Positions 1 through 11,649 of a stretch of 64,000 bases of DNA are shown piece after piece. Source of the stretch: Saxidomus purpurata (lineage: Eukaryota > Mollusca > Bivalvia > Venerida > Veneridae); the NCBI GenBank assembly GCA_022818135.1, contig JAFMSR010000001.1, positions 9,193,534-9,257,533 of the forward strand, written 5' to 3'. Every line of letters begins with the position of its first letter. Position 1 is the first letter of the stretch. The notes below the pieces were generated by a model. It had not been told where the DNA came from and searched no databases. It saw only the letters and a program-made list of their open reading frames with translations. The position numbers and the translations under genes were made by a program.

Positions 1-160
1 ATACAATGACTTCCCACTAAGAACAAGTGACTTTCTTAACAATCATTGGATTCCTTAGCTAAAACTTCCTTCCACACTTCCCTAGGGAACGACAGTTCCA
101 TAGCAACCAGTGAGTTTCCTTAGCAACCAATTACCTCTTAACAGCCAATCTACATCTATA
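1..160. repeat. Degenerate 'tagcaaccagtgactt' minisatellite, partial
   Basis: Imperfect repeats of a roughly 20-23 base unit with the core 'tagcaaccagtgactt' run from the window edge to about base 160. The same unit forms a longer block at 14391-14915. The block lies inside what should be the last intron of gene A, because the next feature is that gene's final exon. I see no coding potential. Confidence 0.6.
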
Positions 161-458
161 TCTCTAACCTGCGCCTGTCTTGTGTCTCGGCAAATTCACA
201 CGGGGAGAACTCCAATGTCGACCGGGACTATAAAGCAATCTAAAGAAAATGAAAGATTACTGCACTTATTAAAATTACCATGTCCTGAAAATAGAAATCA
301 AATTTTTGTGATGTTGTCGTAGTTTTAAAAGGCTATGCATTCAAAAAGATATTCCAACAATAAAGTTTTCATGATATAATGATTGGAATACAGCTAAACT
401 AAGCTCTGTAGCATCCTTGATTTGCCCTTTACATTGACATGCTCCGAAAACATTTCAG

Positions 459-691
459 ATACACAGAAAAAGGCGGCTTTGCTGATGTTTCATAATAGAG
501 ATGTGAGAGCTTTTCAAAGGGAAATGGACAACACGGAAGATAACACGGAGAAAATTGGTGGAATTTTTGATATTGGCTATAAAACTAGAATATATGAATC
601 TGAAACAAATTCCAGAAACATCGACGAAATAATTCAGTTTCTGAAAAGAGAAGGGTTACAGAGGTCTAAAGATACGGAGTCTGTAGTTTAG
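459..691 (+). CDS. Gene A, last coding exon (3' end of a coiled-coil family gene)
   Basis: Only the final exon of this paralog is in the window. It opens after a 'catttcag' acceptor in phase 1 and ends at TAG. Its 233 nt equal the last exon of gene B exactly. The 77-residue product carries the second half of the family's C-terminal domain: a hydrophobic strand 'AALLMFH', a second strand near 'IFDIGY', an Asn-rich turn 'SETNSRN' and a helix 'IIQFLKREGL'. It ends Thr-Glu-Ser-Val-Val, which fits a class I PDZ ligand. Identity to gene B is high, so A and B are probably the youngest duplicates. Exons 1-5 would lie left of the window. The function is unknown. Confidence 0.85.
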
Positions 692-779
692 ACATAGTGT
701 ATTAATGGTGTGTTCTATAGTCAAAAATTGATACGTTCTGCATAAAGTTTTTATGCCCCAAAAGGAAGGAATATTAAAA

Positions 780-1480
780 TCACACCGTCCGTCTGTCCGT
801 CTGTGCGTCCGTCCTTACATTTTTGTGTGTCCGGGCTGTAACTTTGTCATGCATTGAAGGATTTTAAAATAACTTGGCACAAATGTTCATCACATCAAGA
901 CGACGTGTCGTGTGCAAGATTCATTTCTCTACGTCAAAGGTCAATGTCACACTTAGAGTTTAAAGATATTGAATCCTGTATATAATTATGCACACAATCG
1001 TGTCCAGCTTGTAACTTTGTAATGCATTGAAGGATTTCAAAATAACTGCACAAGTGTTTAGCACATTAAGACGACGTGTCGCGTGCAAGAATCAGGCCCC
1101 TACCTCCAAGGTAAAGGTCACACTTAGAGTTTAAAGGTAATGGACTCCTGTATACATGGCAACTCTGTCATGCATGGTAGGATTGTAAAATTACATGGCA
1201 GAATTGTTGAGCACATGGATATGACGTGTCATGTGCAAGTCTTGTGTTCTTACCTTGGAGGTCAATGTCATGCGTAGAGGTCAGACAGTTTAGAATTCCG
1301 TATATTTACACATTTTCATGTCCGGATTGTTACTCTAAATTACATTTAAAGTTTTTAAAATGAATTGGAACAAATGTTTAGCATATGGAAATACAGTGTC
1401 ATGCGCAAGTAACGGTTCCACATCTTGAAGACAAGGACACAGACTGTGAGACACATCTTTTGGGGACATTCGTCACTCTT
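780..1480. repeat. Four degenerate ~165-170 bp tandem units
   Basis: After a 'cgtccgtc' simple stretch, four diverged units follow. Each has a 'tgtccgg.ttgtaactttgt' start, a middle 'gacgtgtc.tgtgcaag' and an 'aaggtcaatgtcacacttagag' type ending. Units begin near 815, 985, 1154 and 1310. A related sequence lies at 63400-63690. This dispersed-repeat style is familiar to me from bivalve genomes; no coding frame is present. Confidence 0.65.
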
Positions 1481-2880
1481 GTTTCTTTTATAAACTGATA
1501 TCATATGATGTAGTTAGCTCCTAGTAAACTGAATAATTTTATATAGCTTAACGTACACACAAATCAAATTTGCTATTTTTGTGAGAATATAAAGTTTATG
1601 TATATGATAAATATGTGTATATTTAATTCTATGGTCTAAAGGCAATGAAACAGTAACGGCTTTGGAAAGTATAAATTCGTGTAATATATTAACTAATTCA
1701 CCACGAAACTAACGATTTAATGTCACGTTTTTATGTAAAGGGTATATGTACACAACGGGATAATAAAGACACATTTTCCTCAACCTAAATGTCTCCAGGC
1801 GGATTGTCGCTTTGACATCACAACTGGTCGCTTAGAGGTTCTCTGCAAACATACATTTCAGCAAAGTAAAAACCAGCATGAGTGCTAATGGCCAGCGGAA
1901 TAACTTGGATGTTCAAATGTTTCTTCTCCTGGAGAAGATATTACACTTTGATTTTTGTAGGAAGAAGTATTGTCATGTATATGTTGCATGCCTTTCAAAC
2001 ATTTACTTTGGTTTTTATTTTGATAAATGTATGATCGATTTATGTATTTTATACAGTTCAAATGCTTTACCCTTTGGTCGTGTATCGTCAAATGGTAGAA
2101 CCAAATCACAATGTCAAGATGACTTATCATGTACATGATTCATGACCATATAGCTCAAAGACCAAGGTCATCATGTTTAATGGAACTAATGTATTGTTTC
2201 TATACATTCTTTTTGCAGATAACTCGGAACAGTTATTACCCATGTTTAATGATGTATCACGCGTATAACCCATATACATAACTAAGTTTAGGAAGATGTA
2301 TTGAATATACATGTATGAAATGCTAATCATGCCGAAACCGTAACGTCCTTACAACTGAGTGGGAGATTTTCAAGTAGATTTTGTTGTAATGATGAACTAC
2401 GTACTTTTTAAGGTCCTTTATGATAAATTGCACATATATAGCCTACATAAGTGTAAAACAGGTGTTTATATGCAGCTATTGTCACGTTAATATATAAAGG
2501 GTGTCATATTATTTCATCAAACTTTTAAATAATAAAGAACATATATCGAAAAGTATGTATTTTGTGCACTAAATGCCAGTATAGCTACCTTCAATATTAA
2601 ATCGCTATCCACTCTAAACTGTTTAACAACGTCAATGAAGGTTTAGCGGTACGTCAAAATTCGCATATTGTAAAGAGCTGAAAACTTGAAAAATTTGATG
2701 ACACTCCTTTCAATAAAAGTGTACTTAAAGATCTTATTTTAATCAAAATTGCAGCCATATTAAGGGTGTGCCTCTTTAAAACCAGATAATGTATGTATCA
2801 TTTATAAATAATCTTGTTTTATTTTCTATAACTGAATATTGCTTTGGTACTGGAATGTTAATGATGATAGTAAGATTTAT

Positions 2881-3590
2881 TGCCTTTTCTATAAATATAT
2901 TACTTAATAATGTTATTAATTCACCTTGGCTGGAATTTGTTAAAAACATTAGATGACTTGGGATTGTCTTACTTCTATGTTGATCAAAAATATGTAATAA
3001 TAAATGCTTTCAAATTGGTTGTTAAGAAAAGGTTGGAAGACCACTTTTTACAGGAATGGTCTAGTCAAATTGATCAGTCATCTAAGTGTATTATATATAG
3101 GTTGTATAAAAATGAGTTAACTTTTTACCTATTGAAAAAGGTAGATTTTTAAATTTTGAAAGAAGCCAAAGATTATGCACATATTTTAAATGTATAGAGG
3201 ACGAATTTCACTATTTATTTGAAGTCCCCAATTTTCTTGATGTTAGGAAATCTTATTTATCTAAGTATTATTATAGAAATCCAAATTCTATTAAATTGAG
3301 AGATTTAATGTGTACCAGTAACAAAACTAAACTGGTAAAACTTACCTCCTTTTGTAAAATTATTTTATCCCACTTCAAAAATTGACTCATTCTCCTAAAT
3401 TCTTGTACTTTAGAAAGATATCACACAGAAATGTACATTTATATCTGTAATTTACAGAATTGTGTATTTGTTCCTCAAAATATCACATGTATATTGTAGC
3501 TAGGATATAACTAATGTACATGTTTATTTGATCACATGCTTGTAATAAGCCTTGATCAGAAATAAAACTTGAAACTTGAAACTTTTAAAC
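2881..3590 (+). mobile_element. LINE-type retrotransposon, 3' end (5' truncated)
   Basis: From 2910 the translation resembles the extreme C-terminus of a non-LTR retrotransposon ORF2: a 'FKLVVKKRLEDHFLQEW' segment, then after one frame change a Cys-Ile-Glu-Asp-Glu-Phe-His motif within 'CIEDEFHYLFE', ending at TGA near 3385. About 200 bases of 3' UTR end in 'aataaaacttgaaacttgaa', a short-repeat tail typical of such elements. The whole block is missing at the matching place in the duplicated flank near 35660, so it inserted after that duplication. It is dead because of the frameshift and truncation. Confidence 0.7.
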
Positions 3591-3837
3591 AGTATATGAA
3601 AATGTTGTTACTGAAGCTGGAGTCTTTTGGCACTGCTAGTACGGTCATTGCCATACATACACTAGTTGTATCGCAAGAAACTAACGTTTAATGATTTGAA
3701 TAGCCAAATTACATGAATGTGTACTAATTGAATTATACAAAAACGTCAAGATGCCGATGAAATCTTGTATGCATGGGATATTCTATGATTGTTTGTAGAA
3801 AACTAGGCATATATACTTAACATACATTTTTGTATTT

Positions 3838-4830
3838 ACGAGATATAGTTATTTGGAAGGTCAGTCATTTGGTTAAACCTCCACGAGATATAGTTATTTT
3901 GATGGACAGTCATTTGGTTAAACCTCCATGAGATATAGTTATTAGGATGATTAGTCATAAGGTTAAACCTCCACGAGATATAATTATTTGGATGGTCAGT
4001 CATTTGATTAAACCTCCACGAGATATAGTTATTTGGATGATCAGTCATTTGGTTAAACCTCCATGAGATATAGTTATTTTGATGGTCAGTCATTTGGTTA
4101 AACCTCCACGAGATATAGTTATTTGGATGATCAGTCATTTGGTTAAACCTCCATGAGATGTAGTTATTTGGATGGTCAGTCATTCGGTTAACCCTCCACG
4201 AGATACAGTTATTTGGATGATCAGTCATTTGGTTAAACCTCCACGAGATATTGTTATCTGGATGATCAGTCATTTGGTTAAACCTCCATGAGATATAATT
4301 ATTTGGATGATCAGTCATTTGGTTAAACCTCCATGAGATATAGTTATTTGGATGATCAGTCATTTGGTTAAACCTCCATGAGATGTAGTTATTTGGATGG
4401 TCAGTCATTCGGTTAACCCTCCACGAGATATAGTTATTTGGATGATCAGTCATTTGGTTAAACCTCCATGAGATATAATTATTTGGATGATCAGTCATTT
4501 GGTTAAACCTCCATGAGATATAGTTATTTTGATGGTCAGTCATTTGGTTAAACCTCCACGAGATATAGTTATTTGGATGATCAGTCATTTGGTTAAACCT
4601 CCATGAGATGTAGTTATTTGGATGGTCAGTCATTCGGTTAAACCTCCACGAGATATAGTTATTTGGATGATCAGTCATTTGGTTAAACCTCCACGAGATA
4701 TTGTTATCTGGATGGTCAGTCATTTGGTTAAACCTCCACGAGATACAGTTATTTGGATGGTCAGTCATTTGGTTAAACCTCCACGAGATATAGTTATTTG
4801 GATGGTCAGTCATTTAGTTAAACCTCCAGA
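3838..4830. repeat. 45-bp minisatellite, about 22 copies
   Basis: The unit reads 'agttatttggatgatcagtc' followed by 'atttggttaaacctccacgag' with 'atat' at the join, 45 bases in all. Copies differ mainly at four or five positions (ccacgag/ccatgag, ggatga/ggatgg/tgatgg). Because 45 is a multiple of three, the minus strand stays open for 325 codons and reads as a 15-residue repeat, but nothing else supports a gene. A single, non-amplified unit sits at 35781-35810 in the paralogous flank. Confidence 0.9.
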
Positions 4831-5050
4831 TTGTCAGCTTGAAGCAAGATTTGTGTGAAAATGTTTAAGAACTGCTCATTTAAATTAATAAATGCATCTT
4901 CAGACACAACATGTGTGTTGCATTGTTATTATACTACAGAGCTTTGCCTGGCTAATACACACCAGGAGAACCTGCATGCACCTTGGTTAAAATCATATAC
5001 GGAGCTTCCGGAACTCCATATGCGCACAATTTGGAATAAGAAACAAGGTA

Positions 5051-7621
5051 GGTGATGTTACATTTTCAAAGAGGAATTGCAAAAACAAACTCGAATGCTA
5101 TTCTCACATACATTCCGTGTCTTTATCTATGTGTTTTCTGCTTGTACGTTTAGAAATGACAATGACAACTTTGAACAAAGTGTCTCACAAATGTGAGAGA
5201 AAGTGATCTGCAATTACGGATTATCGTGATTTTGTTGTAAATCGCATTTCTAGCGAGGTATAACCCGCTACTTCTCGAATTATTTTCAACAAAGTCAAGT
5301 GTGTTTGATACTGATATTATCAGAAACATTTATGTTCATTCCAATGCTGATACTGTATGTATATCACAATTGTGATTTGAAATTGTGATTATGAATTGTG
5401 ATTATGTCTGTTTAGTGATGATATACTTGAAAAAAAAAACATTAAAAAGCAAGTTTAATGTTAAAAATATGTTTTATTTTTATAATCGTGTGTTCACATT
5501 TGTCAAGACTTTTAAGTTTCAACTTAGATTTCAGTGTCAGTTGAAACGTTTTTCTGTCAATGGATCGACGTTAGTTATCCTTAAATATTTTCTTTCATTT
5601 AAAATGTCCCATTGTCATTTTTTCTCATTTTGTCTGAAATGTACGTACCAGAAAAATAAATAGATAACAACGAAAACAAAGTGTACAAGTTAGAAGTTTT
5701 TATCAGTCTTTTATGCAAGATAATCAGACAAGTTTTCCCACGACACAGTTCAAATTTTGGTCCGATTCAGGCCCTAATTGAACTTGACCAAGAGGTTGTA
5801 GAAATACACTTTATGTATATAAGTTTGGTTACAAGGTTACAATTAATAAAAAAACTGTGGTCTACAGAGCGTAAACATTATTTTCCCACGACACGGCTCA
5901 AATGTTTGTCCACTTCAGCCCATAATTGAACTTGATCAAGCGATTGTAGCATTACATTTTGTGTATAACTTTGGTTACAACAAACCAAAAAGTTGAATCA
6001 CCAGGAGTGTTATCAGGGTTAAATAATGTAATTTTGTTCTATCACTTGGCCAGTATGCGGTGTAGTGCAAGGATTAACGTCTCGGCGGGCCGAAATCAAT
6101 CATGGGTCCAGCTATTATATGACACTGTATACGTAACGCATGCACTAGATATGCAGTGTATACATACCATAATGTAGTACATTCGTCACAAACACACGTA
6201 AAGCACATGCATCACATAATTAATGTAGTGCAATTGAAAATTTGGGTATAAGATAGTGTACCGCGAAATGGTATTTTCATATTTCGTAATTTGTCCAGTC
6301 CACGGGGACCTTCCGTGTGCAAAAAAGCGTACTGGCTAATTTTCATATCAATGTTTAGATAAGTGTCAGATAAATTTGGGTCCAAGATATCCGCAAACAT
6401 ACTGAAAAGCCTCTAATTCTCACTTTTCAATAATTATTAAGAAATAGAAAGTCTTTTTAATCCTGATGTACATAAACAATTGAATACATGTCTGTCCACT
6501 AAATAAAGTTGTTTTATGTCCGATTTTGTGACATATATTGAAAGTTTTAAAACAATCCTTGAAAAAATGTTTGAAAAATTAAAAATTGTGTTTAAGAGTG
6601 TAAACAAGACTTCAACAGTATTTAATGTTGTATTTAAAGTTATCGCGAAGCATGGTCCGATTTTTCGTATGACTGAGCACATAATTGAACTTGTCTGTGA
6701 TGTTTACCATCATACACATTCCGTTTTAGAAGAAATTAAGGTTATAGCATAAACATAGTTCTACATGATAAGACATCTAAATGAATTATCGGCACATAAA
6801 ACAAAACCTTTCTGTCTAATGGCAGAAAACTTTTGAGTGAAATCATACATCGAAATTTGGCTGCGATTGCTAATGAAACAAGAGCTGTCACTATAAAGTT
6901 ACAATGGTCCCGAATGACTGCTTTAAATGAAACAGCAGCACTTGTTTCAGTTCATAATTTCATTTTTTCCTGTTATGTAATTTCAAACATTGTAGTAGTA
7001 TCTTCTCAAATAATTGTAAATAGGCGAAAGGCAGTCTAAAATTAATCCCCTTCAATACTTTTACTCAAACATAGTAGGCCACACTTCTGGTCCGACTGAA
7101 CCTAGAAGAAAGCTTTGCATTATTCTTTTGCCCATACACATTCCTTTTAGTCATGAATGTTGAAGAAATCTGGTATCAGTAGTTCTACTGGTCTGAAGTG
7201 GCCCACTCTGTCTAATGATATATCATGTCTCATCATTCATGCACTGTACTGTTTGTGTCAATATGCAATAGTTTTACCAGACAACTAAGGCTTCTTCACG
7301 TGTGTAAATCAGACCTTTTGCAGAATCTTCCAAATACATTCCAAGAAACCTTCAAACCAGTCAGTTCAAAGTCAGTCAAAATATGAGCAGCTAGTAAGAC
7401 TATATTACAGAGTTTTGATAACTTAGCTGCTATTTTCAGAAATGGAATGTACCATGTTAGATTTACAACTCCATAACGATCCCACAATTTCATCAGATAA
7501 TCTGACTGAATGATGCTGAGGAAGTGTAGACTGAACACTATATAACATTATGTATTCTTAGGATGCAGAATGCACAATAAAGTTTCTGATCCAGCGCTGA
7601 CGGAATGTGGAATCATGAGAC
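5051..7621. other. AT-rich intergenic stretch without a supported gene
   Basis: I find no exon of the family and no convincing protein. Short open frames here (for example 6516-6752 and 6833-7039) lack any family signal. The phrase 'aacaagagctgtcactata' near 6880 is one I associate with dispersed mollusc repeats. A two-unit tandem repeat at 5733-5985 is listed separately. Confidence 0.5.
5733..5985. repeat. Two-unit tandem repeat, period about 148
   Basis: The phrase 'ttttcccacgacac' occurs at 5733 and again at 5881. Both are followed by matching text ('..ttcaggccctaattgaacttgaccaa' in the first, a close variant in the second). It is non-coding. Confidence 0.65.
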
Positions 7622-8182
7622 CATATATATATGGAAGGGAATCACCGCAATAAGTCTATGGGTCTAGATGACATTCTTATTTATGAACATTACATCCTCA
7701 TTTGTCTTCTTTCTTACATCTTACAGCATGTGACATCTCATGTGTCATTCTTACGGGTGCATATTGTATGAGCTAATTTCATGTTTCTTTCTTCTACATG
7801 CATGTTATATGCTGTTATTTAGTAGTGTATGCATGTGTTGATTACTTCTATGTTGACATTATGATTTCATTCATCTTACGTCTTTACCCTCAAAATTATA
7901 TTCATGAAGTGCATCCTCATTTGTCTTATTTACCGATACCTTGCATGAATTATCTTCCCATGTGTTTTTTGGTCTTTTTTAAAATGCTACATTCTTCTTG
8001 TTTATGCATATTCTGGTGATAAATAAGGGCTTTCGTGATAATATTAAGTGAAACTATGGTATAAAGCATTTGTGGTCAAGAATTAAGACGAACCAAGTAG
8101 CACTAACAAGAAGGCATTAACACGAATACGGTAGGTCATATTATGATACCAGATGGCGCTTTCATAGGGCTTGGTCTAAAAT

Positions 8183-10272
8183 CCGAAAAGAGCTCTTTTC
8201 GCAAAAAGAGAATTTCACATACGAAAAGAGATTATTATTCTGTTACTGGTGAATAAAATGGATAAATAAACACATATTAACGTGTGTGTCACAATGTTCG
8301 AATTGTAACAGATTGAAATAGAATTATGTTGTATAAGGAAAAATGACGAAAGTCAGTCAGCCAGTCAGCCAATTTTACTGGTATAGTATTATCCATCTGC
8401 ATCAAGGCCACACCACTGGGAGGCGCTCTGATCATGGCCCGCCCTAGTCCCCTAAATAAAAAAGAAAATTTGATCAGTTGAATAGGACATAGATTTATTG
8501 AGTCGGTGTGCTGAACACCCGGTGAGGTCCAAAACCTCCCTTTCCGACCGAAATTTAAAAGATTTGCGAGGAAATATAAAGTTACCATAATCACAGATGG
8601 CATAAATTGAATAAAAAATCTTGTTTTTTGTGTCTTTTTTAAGAACAGAAGAAAAGCTGTTACTTCACCAAAGTCAACATTATAGAAATAATTGTATGTA
8701 ACAAATACTAGCAAAAAAACAGGTGTGTGATTCAGGAAACCTGTTCGATCATTGTTTTTCCATACTTAGAAACGGATATCTAAGTATACATTGTATGGTA
8801 TACTGATGAAAATATTTTATAAACCACTTATTTTGAAATATTACCTGAATCAGCCTGCTTTAGCAAAATATTTTTTTAATCTATGTAAAAAAGGTCACAT
8901 TGGGTGGCTGACGTAATTGTTTGACTGGCGTTGAATTATCCCCATTGTCAGCGACAAGAGTAGACACGGCATTGAATAAACAATCCCCATCACCCGTACT
9001 ATACAGGCGACTTTCTTGGTGCTGAAGTACTCTCTTAGTATTGCATTTGACACTGGACACTGCTCATTCTGACTGAAGTTGAAGCATCAAAGCGAAGTTC
9101 TTCAGAAACAGCAACTCTCCGGCACACCATTTTTTGTAATGCTAACAAAAGGGCATTGTGGCGAAATGGCAAACAAATCATGATCTGCACTAGTCACAAA
9201 GGCAGAATATTGAAGTCCACATTGTCATTTTTTCCTATAGAAAACACATAGATATATATACATGTATATAAAGTTGTTCAATTTGTTCATTGCGCCTGAC
9301 CACAGCTGAAATTCATTCTACAAAATCACCCTTCTCATTTTATACAGGTTAAAATTATATAATTTTAAAATTATCACCTAATACTTAGCGACGACATACA
9401 ATCAATGTTTGTATTTTCTGTTTGTTGCAGGCACTGAATTTACGGACGTACGGACGGACAGACAAAAATTTCACGTAACAGTCACTCAAGTACCGCGTTA
9501 TCATGCAGGTCAGTGAAGTAGCTGAAGATGGGATTGGTTTTGGGTATTCAATACAAGCTGATTTGAATATCCAGCACGCCATTAGTTGCGTTTTTGCATA
9601 AGTTAAGGCCATTACCCAGTAAGCTTCGAATAACCAGCTAACTAGCTGGGAGTTGGGTATTCGCAAAGAGTAAAGCCAATATCCAGCTAGATTCGAATAT
9701 CCAGACAGCTGGTAGTTGGGTATTCGCAAAAAGTAAAGCGATTACCCAGGTAGATTCGAATACCCAGCCAGCTGGTAGTTGGGATTCGCAAAAATAAAGC
9801 GAATACCCAGCTAGATTCGATACCCAGCTAGCTGGTAGTTGGGTATTCGCAAAAAGTAAAGCGAATACCCAGCTAGATTCGAATACCCAGACAGCTGGGG
9901 TTGGGTATTCGCTACACGTAAGGTGAATACCCAGCTTCTTCGAATACCCAGAAAGCTGGAAGTGGGTATTCGAAAGTCGAAAAACGAATACCCAGCTAGC
10001 TTCGAATAACCAGCCAGCTGGGGTGTGTATTCCTGGGAAAACCTCTTTCGTACCAGGTAAAACTGCTTTCGCTCCCGGTTGAATTACATTTGAGGTAGTA
10101 GGAAAACATACAAACTTCCACTACAAGGTCATGCGTTTAAAGGTTGTCGTCATCTTAGGTTATACTAACCTACAACTTCAATGGATTGACTTTTTATCAA
10201 TTAACACAAATTAAACCAAAAAAACCTCTTTTCGTTGTGAAATTCTCTTTTTGAGAAAAGAGCTCTTTTCGG
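8183..10272. mobile_element. Nested 2.1-kb element with 48-bp inverted ends
   Basis: The 48 bases at 8183-8230 and 10225-10272 are inverted copies with about three differences. Each end begins with the perfect palindrome 'ccgaaaagagctcttttcg', so each end can itself form a small hairpin. The interior holds a minus-strand frame of 141 codons (8289-8714) without recognisable domains, and a tandem repeat at 9537-10035. It sits inside the 7622-10788 element, giving a repeat-within-repeat arrangement. Confidence 0.65.
9537..10035. repeat. ~62-bp tandem repeat with internal inverted halves
   Basis: About eight units alternate 'gggtattcgcaaaaagtaaa' and 'gcgaatacccagctagattc' style blocks. Since 'gggtattcg' and 'cgaataccc' are reverse complements, each unit can fold on itself. 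The block is inside the nested inverted-repeat element and is non-coding. Confidence 0.8.
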
Positions 10273-10844
10273 TTTCAGCTACACCTTGTACGCGGTTATC
10301 TCCCTGGAATAAGAATTTAATTACTAAAATGACAAAGTTTGTTATTTTTGTACAACGTATATCGCTACTTTTTCATGTCGGAGACTTTCAATAATAGAGT
10401 AGTCAGTAGTACAAATGAAACATGATTTGGAAGAAAGTAACATGTTTTTAGCAACATACAGCAAGCACTTGGAAGAACGACACATGCGATGACGCATAAC
10501 GGACTAATCGAAAGTACAAATGCATCATTACTAAGAAAGCAGCACAAGCACAAAGAAAAAGCAAAATAAACAGGCATGTGCGATAAAGAGCATGCAAGGG
10601 AAGAAGAAACAGCATGTGGAAGAAAAGAAACATGAAATAGCATCATAAACATGCACTCGTACGATGACACATGAGAGTCACAGCATGTAAGATGTAAGAA
10701 GAAGACACATGAGCATGAAGTTCATAAATAAGAATGTCATCTAGACCCATAGACTTATTGCGGTGATTCCCTTCCATATATATAGAGAGGATAATTGTTG
10801 GTATTAAGTACATATCAGGTATAATATGACATGAAATGCTATTT

Positions 10845-11347
10845 ATTCCGCATTATATAGAAGTTTAGAATTTAAGCCTTTAGGAAATACAGTACCAAGT
10901 TTATGTATCTAGTAGGTTTCGTTCAGGAGCCTTTCCACATCATTATCTACGTTATCAATAGGCATACAACTAAAGTCATTAAAACAATGACTGCTTTCAT
11001 TGAGTGGCAACTTGAGTGGAAAATACATGAGCAATGAAACTCTTGATGTCAAAACGGCGGCTATTCATACGTTCGTCAACTTGTTGACTAGTCTGACCAA
11101 CATATTGCATGCAACATTTTTACAGGTAATAAATAATATCACATTATAACTTGTACAATAAGTATCAAATCCAAGTTTCACTTTCAACAATTTCACAGCA
11201 GTGAGAACATCGAGCATGCTTGTACTTGCTAGAATTACACAGGATATCACTTGAAATTTGATATTTTGTCTTGACGATTGCATCTTTGATATGCTCAAAA
11301 GCTACAATAGGTTTGTTATCATATAATTCATTTTGAATACATTCCAT
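10845..11347 (-). mobile_element. Penelope-like element remnant, GIY-YIG endonuclease end
   Basis: On the minus strand the translation, allowing two or three frame changes, gives a Cys/His cluster ('ARCSHCCEIVESE'), then 'YNVILFITCKKCCMQYVGQT' and 'DERMNSRRFDIKSF', then 'NDVERLLNETY' followed by a stop where Trp is expected and 'IHKLGTVFPKGLNS'. This order matches the zinc-binding and GIY-YIG nuclease tail of Penelope-like retroelements. The QYVGQT piece is the YVG half of the GIY-YIG motif. Frameshifts and stops show it is dead. The reverse transcriptase part would lie to the right, but 11348-11649 shows nothing I recognise. Confidence 0.75.
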
Positions 11348-11649
11348 GCTATGGGTATGATGATGTTCATAATAATAGGGATGAAACAGGGCAGTTCATA
11401 AGATCAATGTGCCATCAGCTGACATTTCAGCTATCTAAAGAATTAAGACAGTTTTCAAGGACCCTATACATAGTATCCGAACCACATTTACACCGCTGCG
11501 AGTTTTTGACAAGAGTTACAACATTGAGATGCTATGGAAATTGTCTTGGTTATTTCGGCAAGGAAAACAAGATGAAATGGAATGATGCAAATGGTTCATA
11601 CTAGATCACACCCTTGAGTCTCAACAAACTATGTTATTGCCAATGATAG

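Larger units (their letters stand above)
692..5050. other. 3' flank of gene A, duplicated after gene B
   Basis: No gene is supported here. Many blocks can be matched by eye, in the same order, to the flank after gene B (31669-36000). Examples are 1800-2060 with 32130-32400, 2200-2300 with 32400-32500, 2340-2640 with 34690-35080, 2760-2880 with 35550-35660, and 4790-4930 with 35780-35920. The copies are diverged but colinear. The A copy carries three additions absent from B: a tandem repeat at 780-1480, a LINE tail at 2881-3590 and a minisatellite at 3838-4830. Confidence 0.65.
7622..10788. mobile_element. 3.2-kb inverted-repeat element (non-autonomous transposon candidate)
   Basis: A long terminal inverted repeat bounds this block. 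The left arm starts 'atatatggaagggaatcacc' and the right arm near 10717-10786 is its reverse complement, nearly identical for about 65 bases. Similarity then continues more loosely to roughly 7800 on the left and 10590 on the right. No transposase frame is present inside. The open frames in the arms (for example 10365-10670 on the minus strand) come from low-complexity arm sequence. A second inverted-repeat element is nested inside at 8183-10272. I could not identify a target-site duplication. Confidence 0.7.

Noticed and set aside
3836..4813. 325-codon minus-strand frame with a 15-residue repeat as a gene
   Set aside because: It is fully explained by a 45-bp minisatellite whose unit length is a multiple of three. 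No signal peptide, splice sites or non-repeat flanks support a protein.
3838..4830. CRISPR array
   Set aside because: Repeats are contiguous without unique spacers and the DNA is animal.
6516..7039. Two consecutive short plus-strand frames as a small gene
   Set aside because: No splice or domain signal; the second contains text I associate with dispersed repeats ('aacaagagctgtcactata').
8289..8714. 141-codon minus-strand frame as a transposase
   Set aside because: No DDE, HTH or zinc motif is visible. It lies inside an inverted-repeat element and may be chance.
10365..10670. Cys- and Phe-rich minus-strand frame (101 codons)
   Set aside because: It lies in the right arm of the inverted repeat; the low-complexity arm sequence gives open frames in two overlapping registers.
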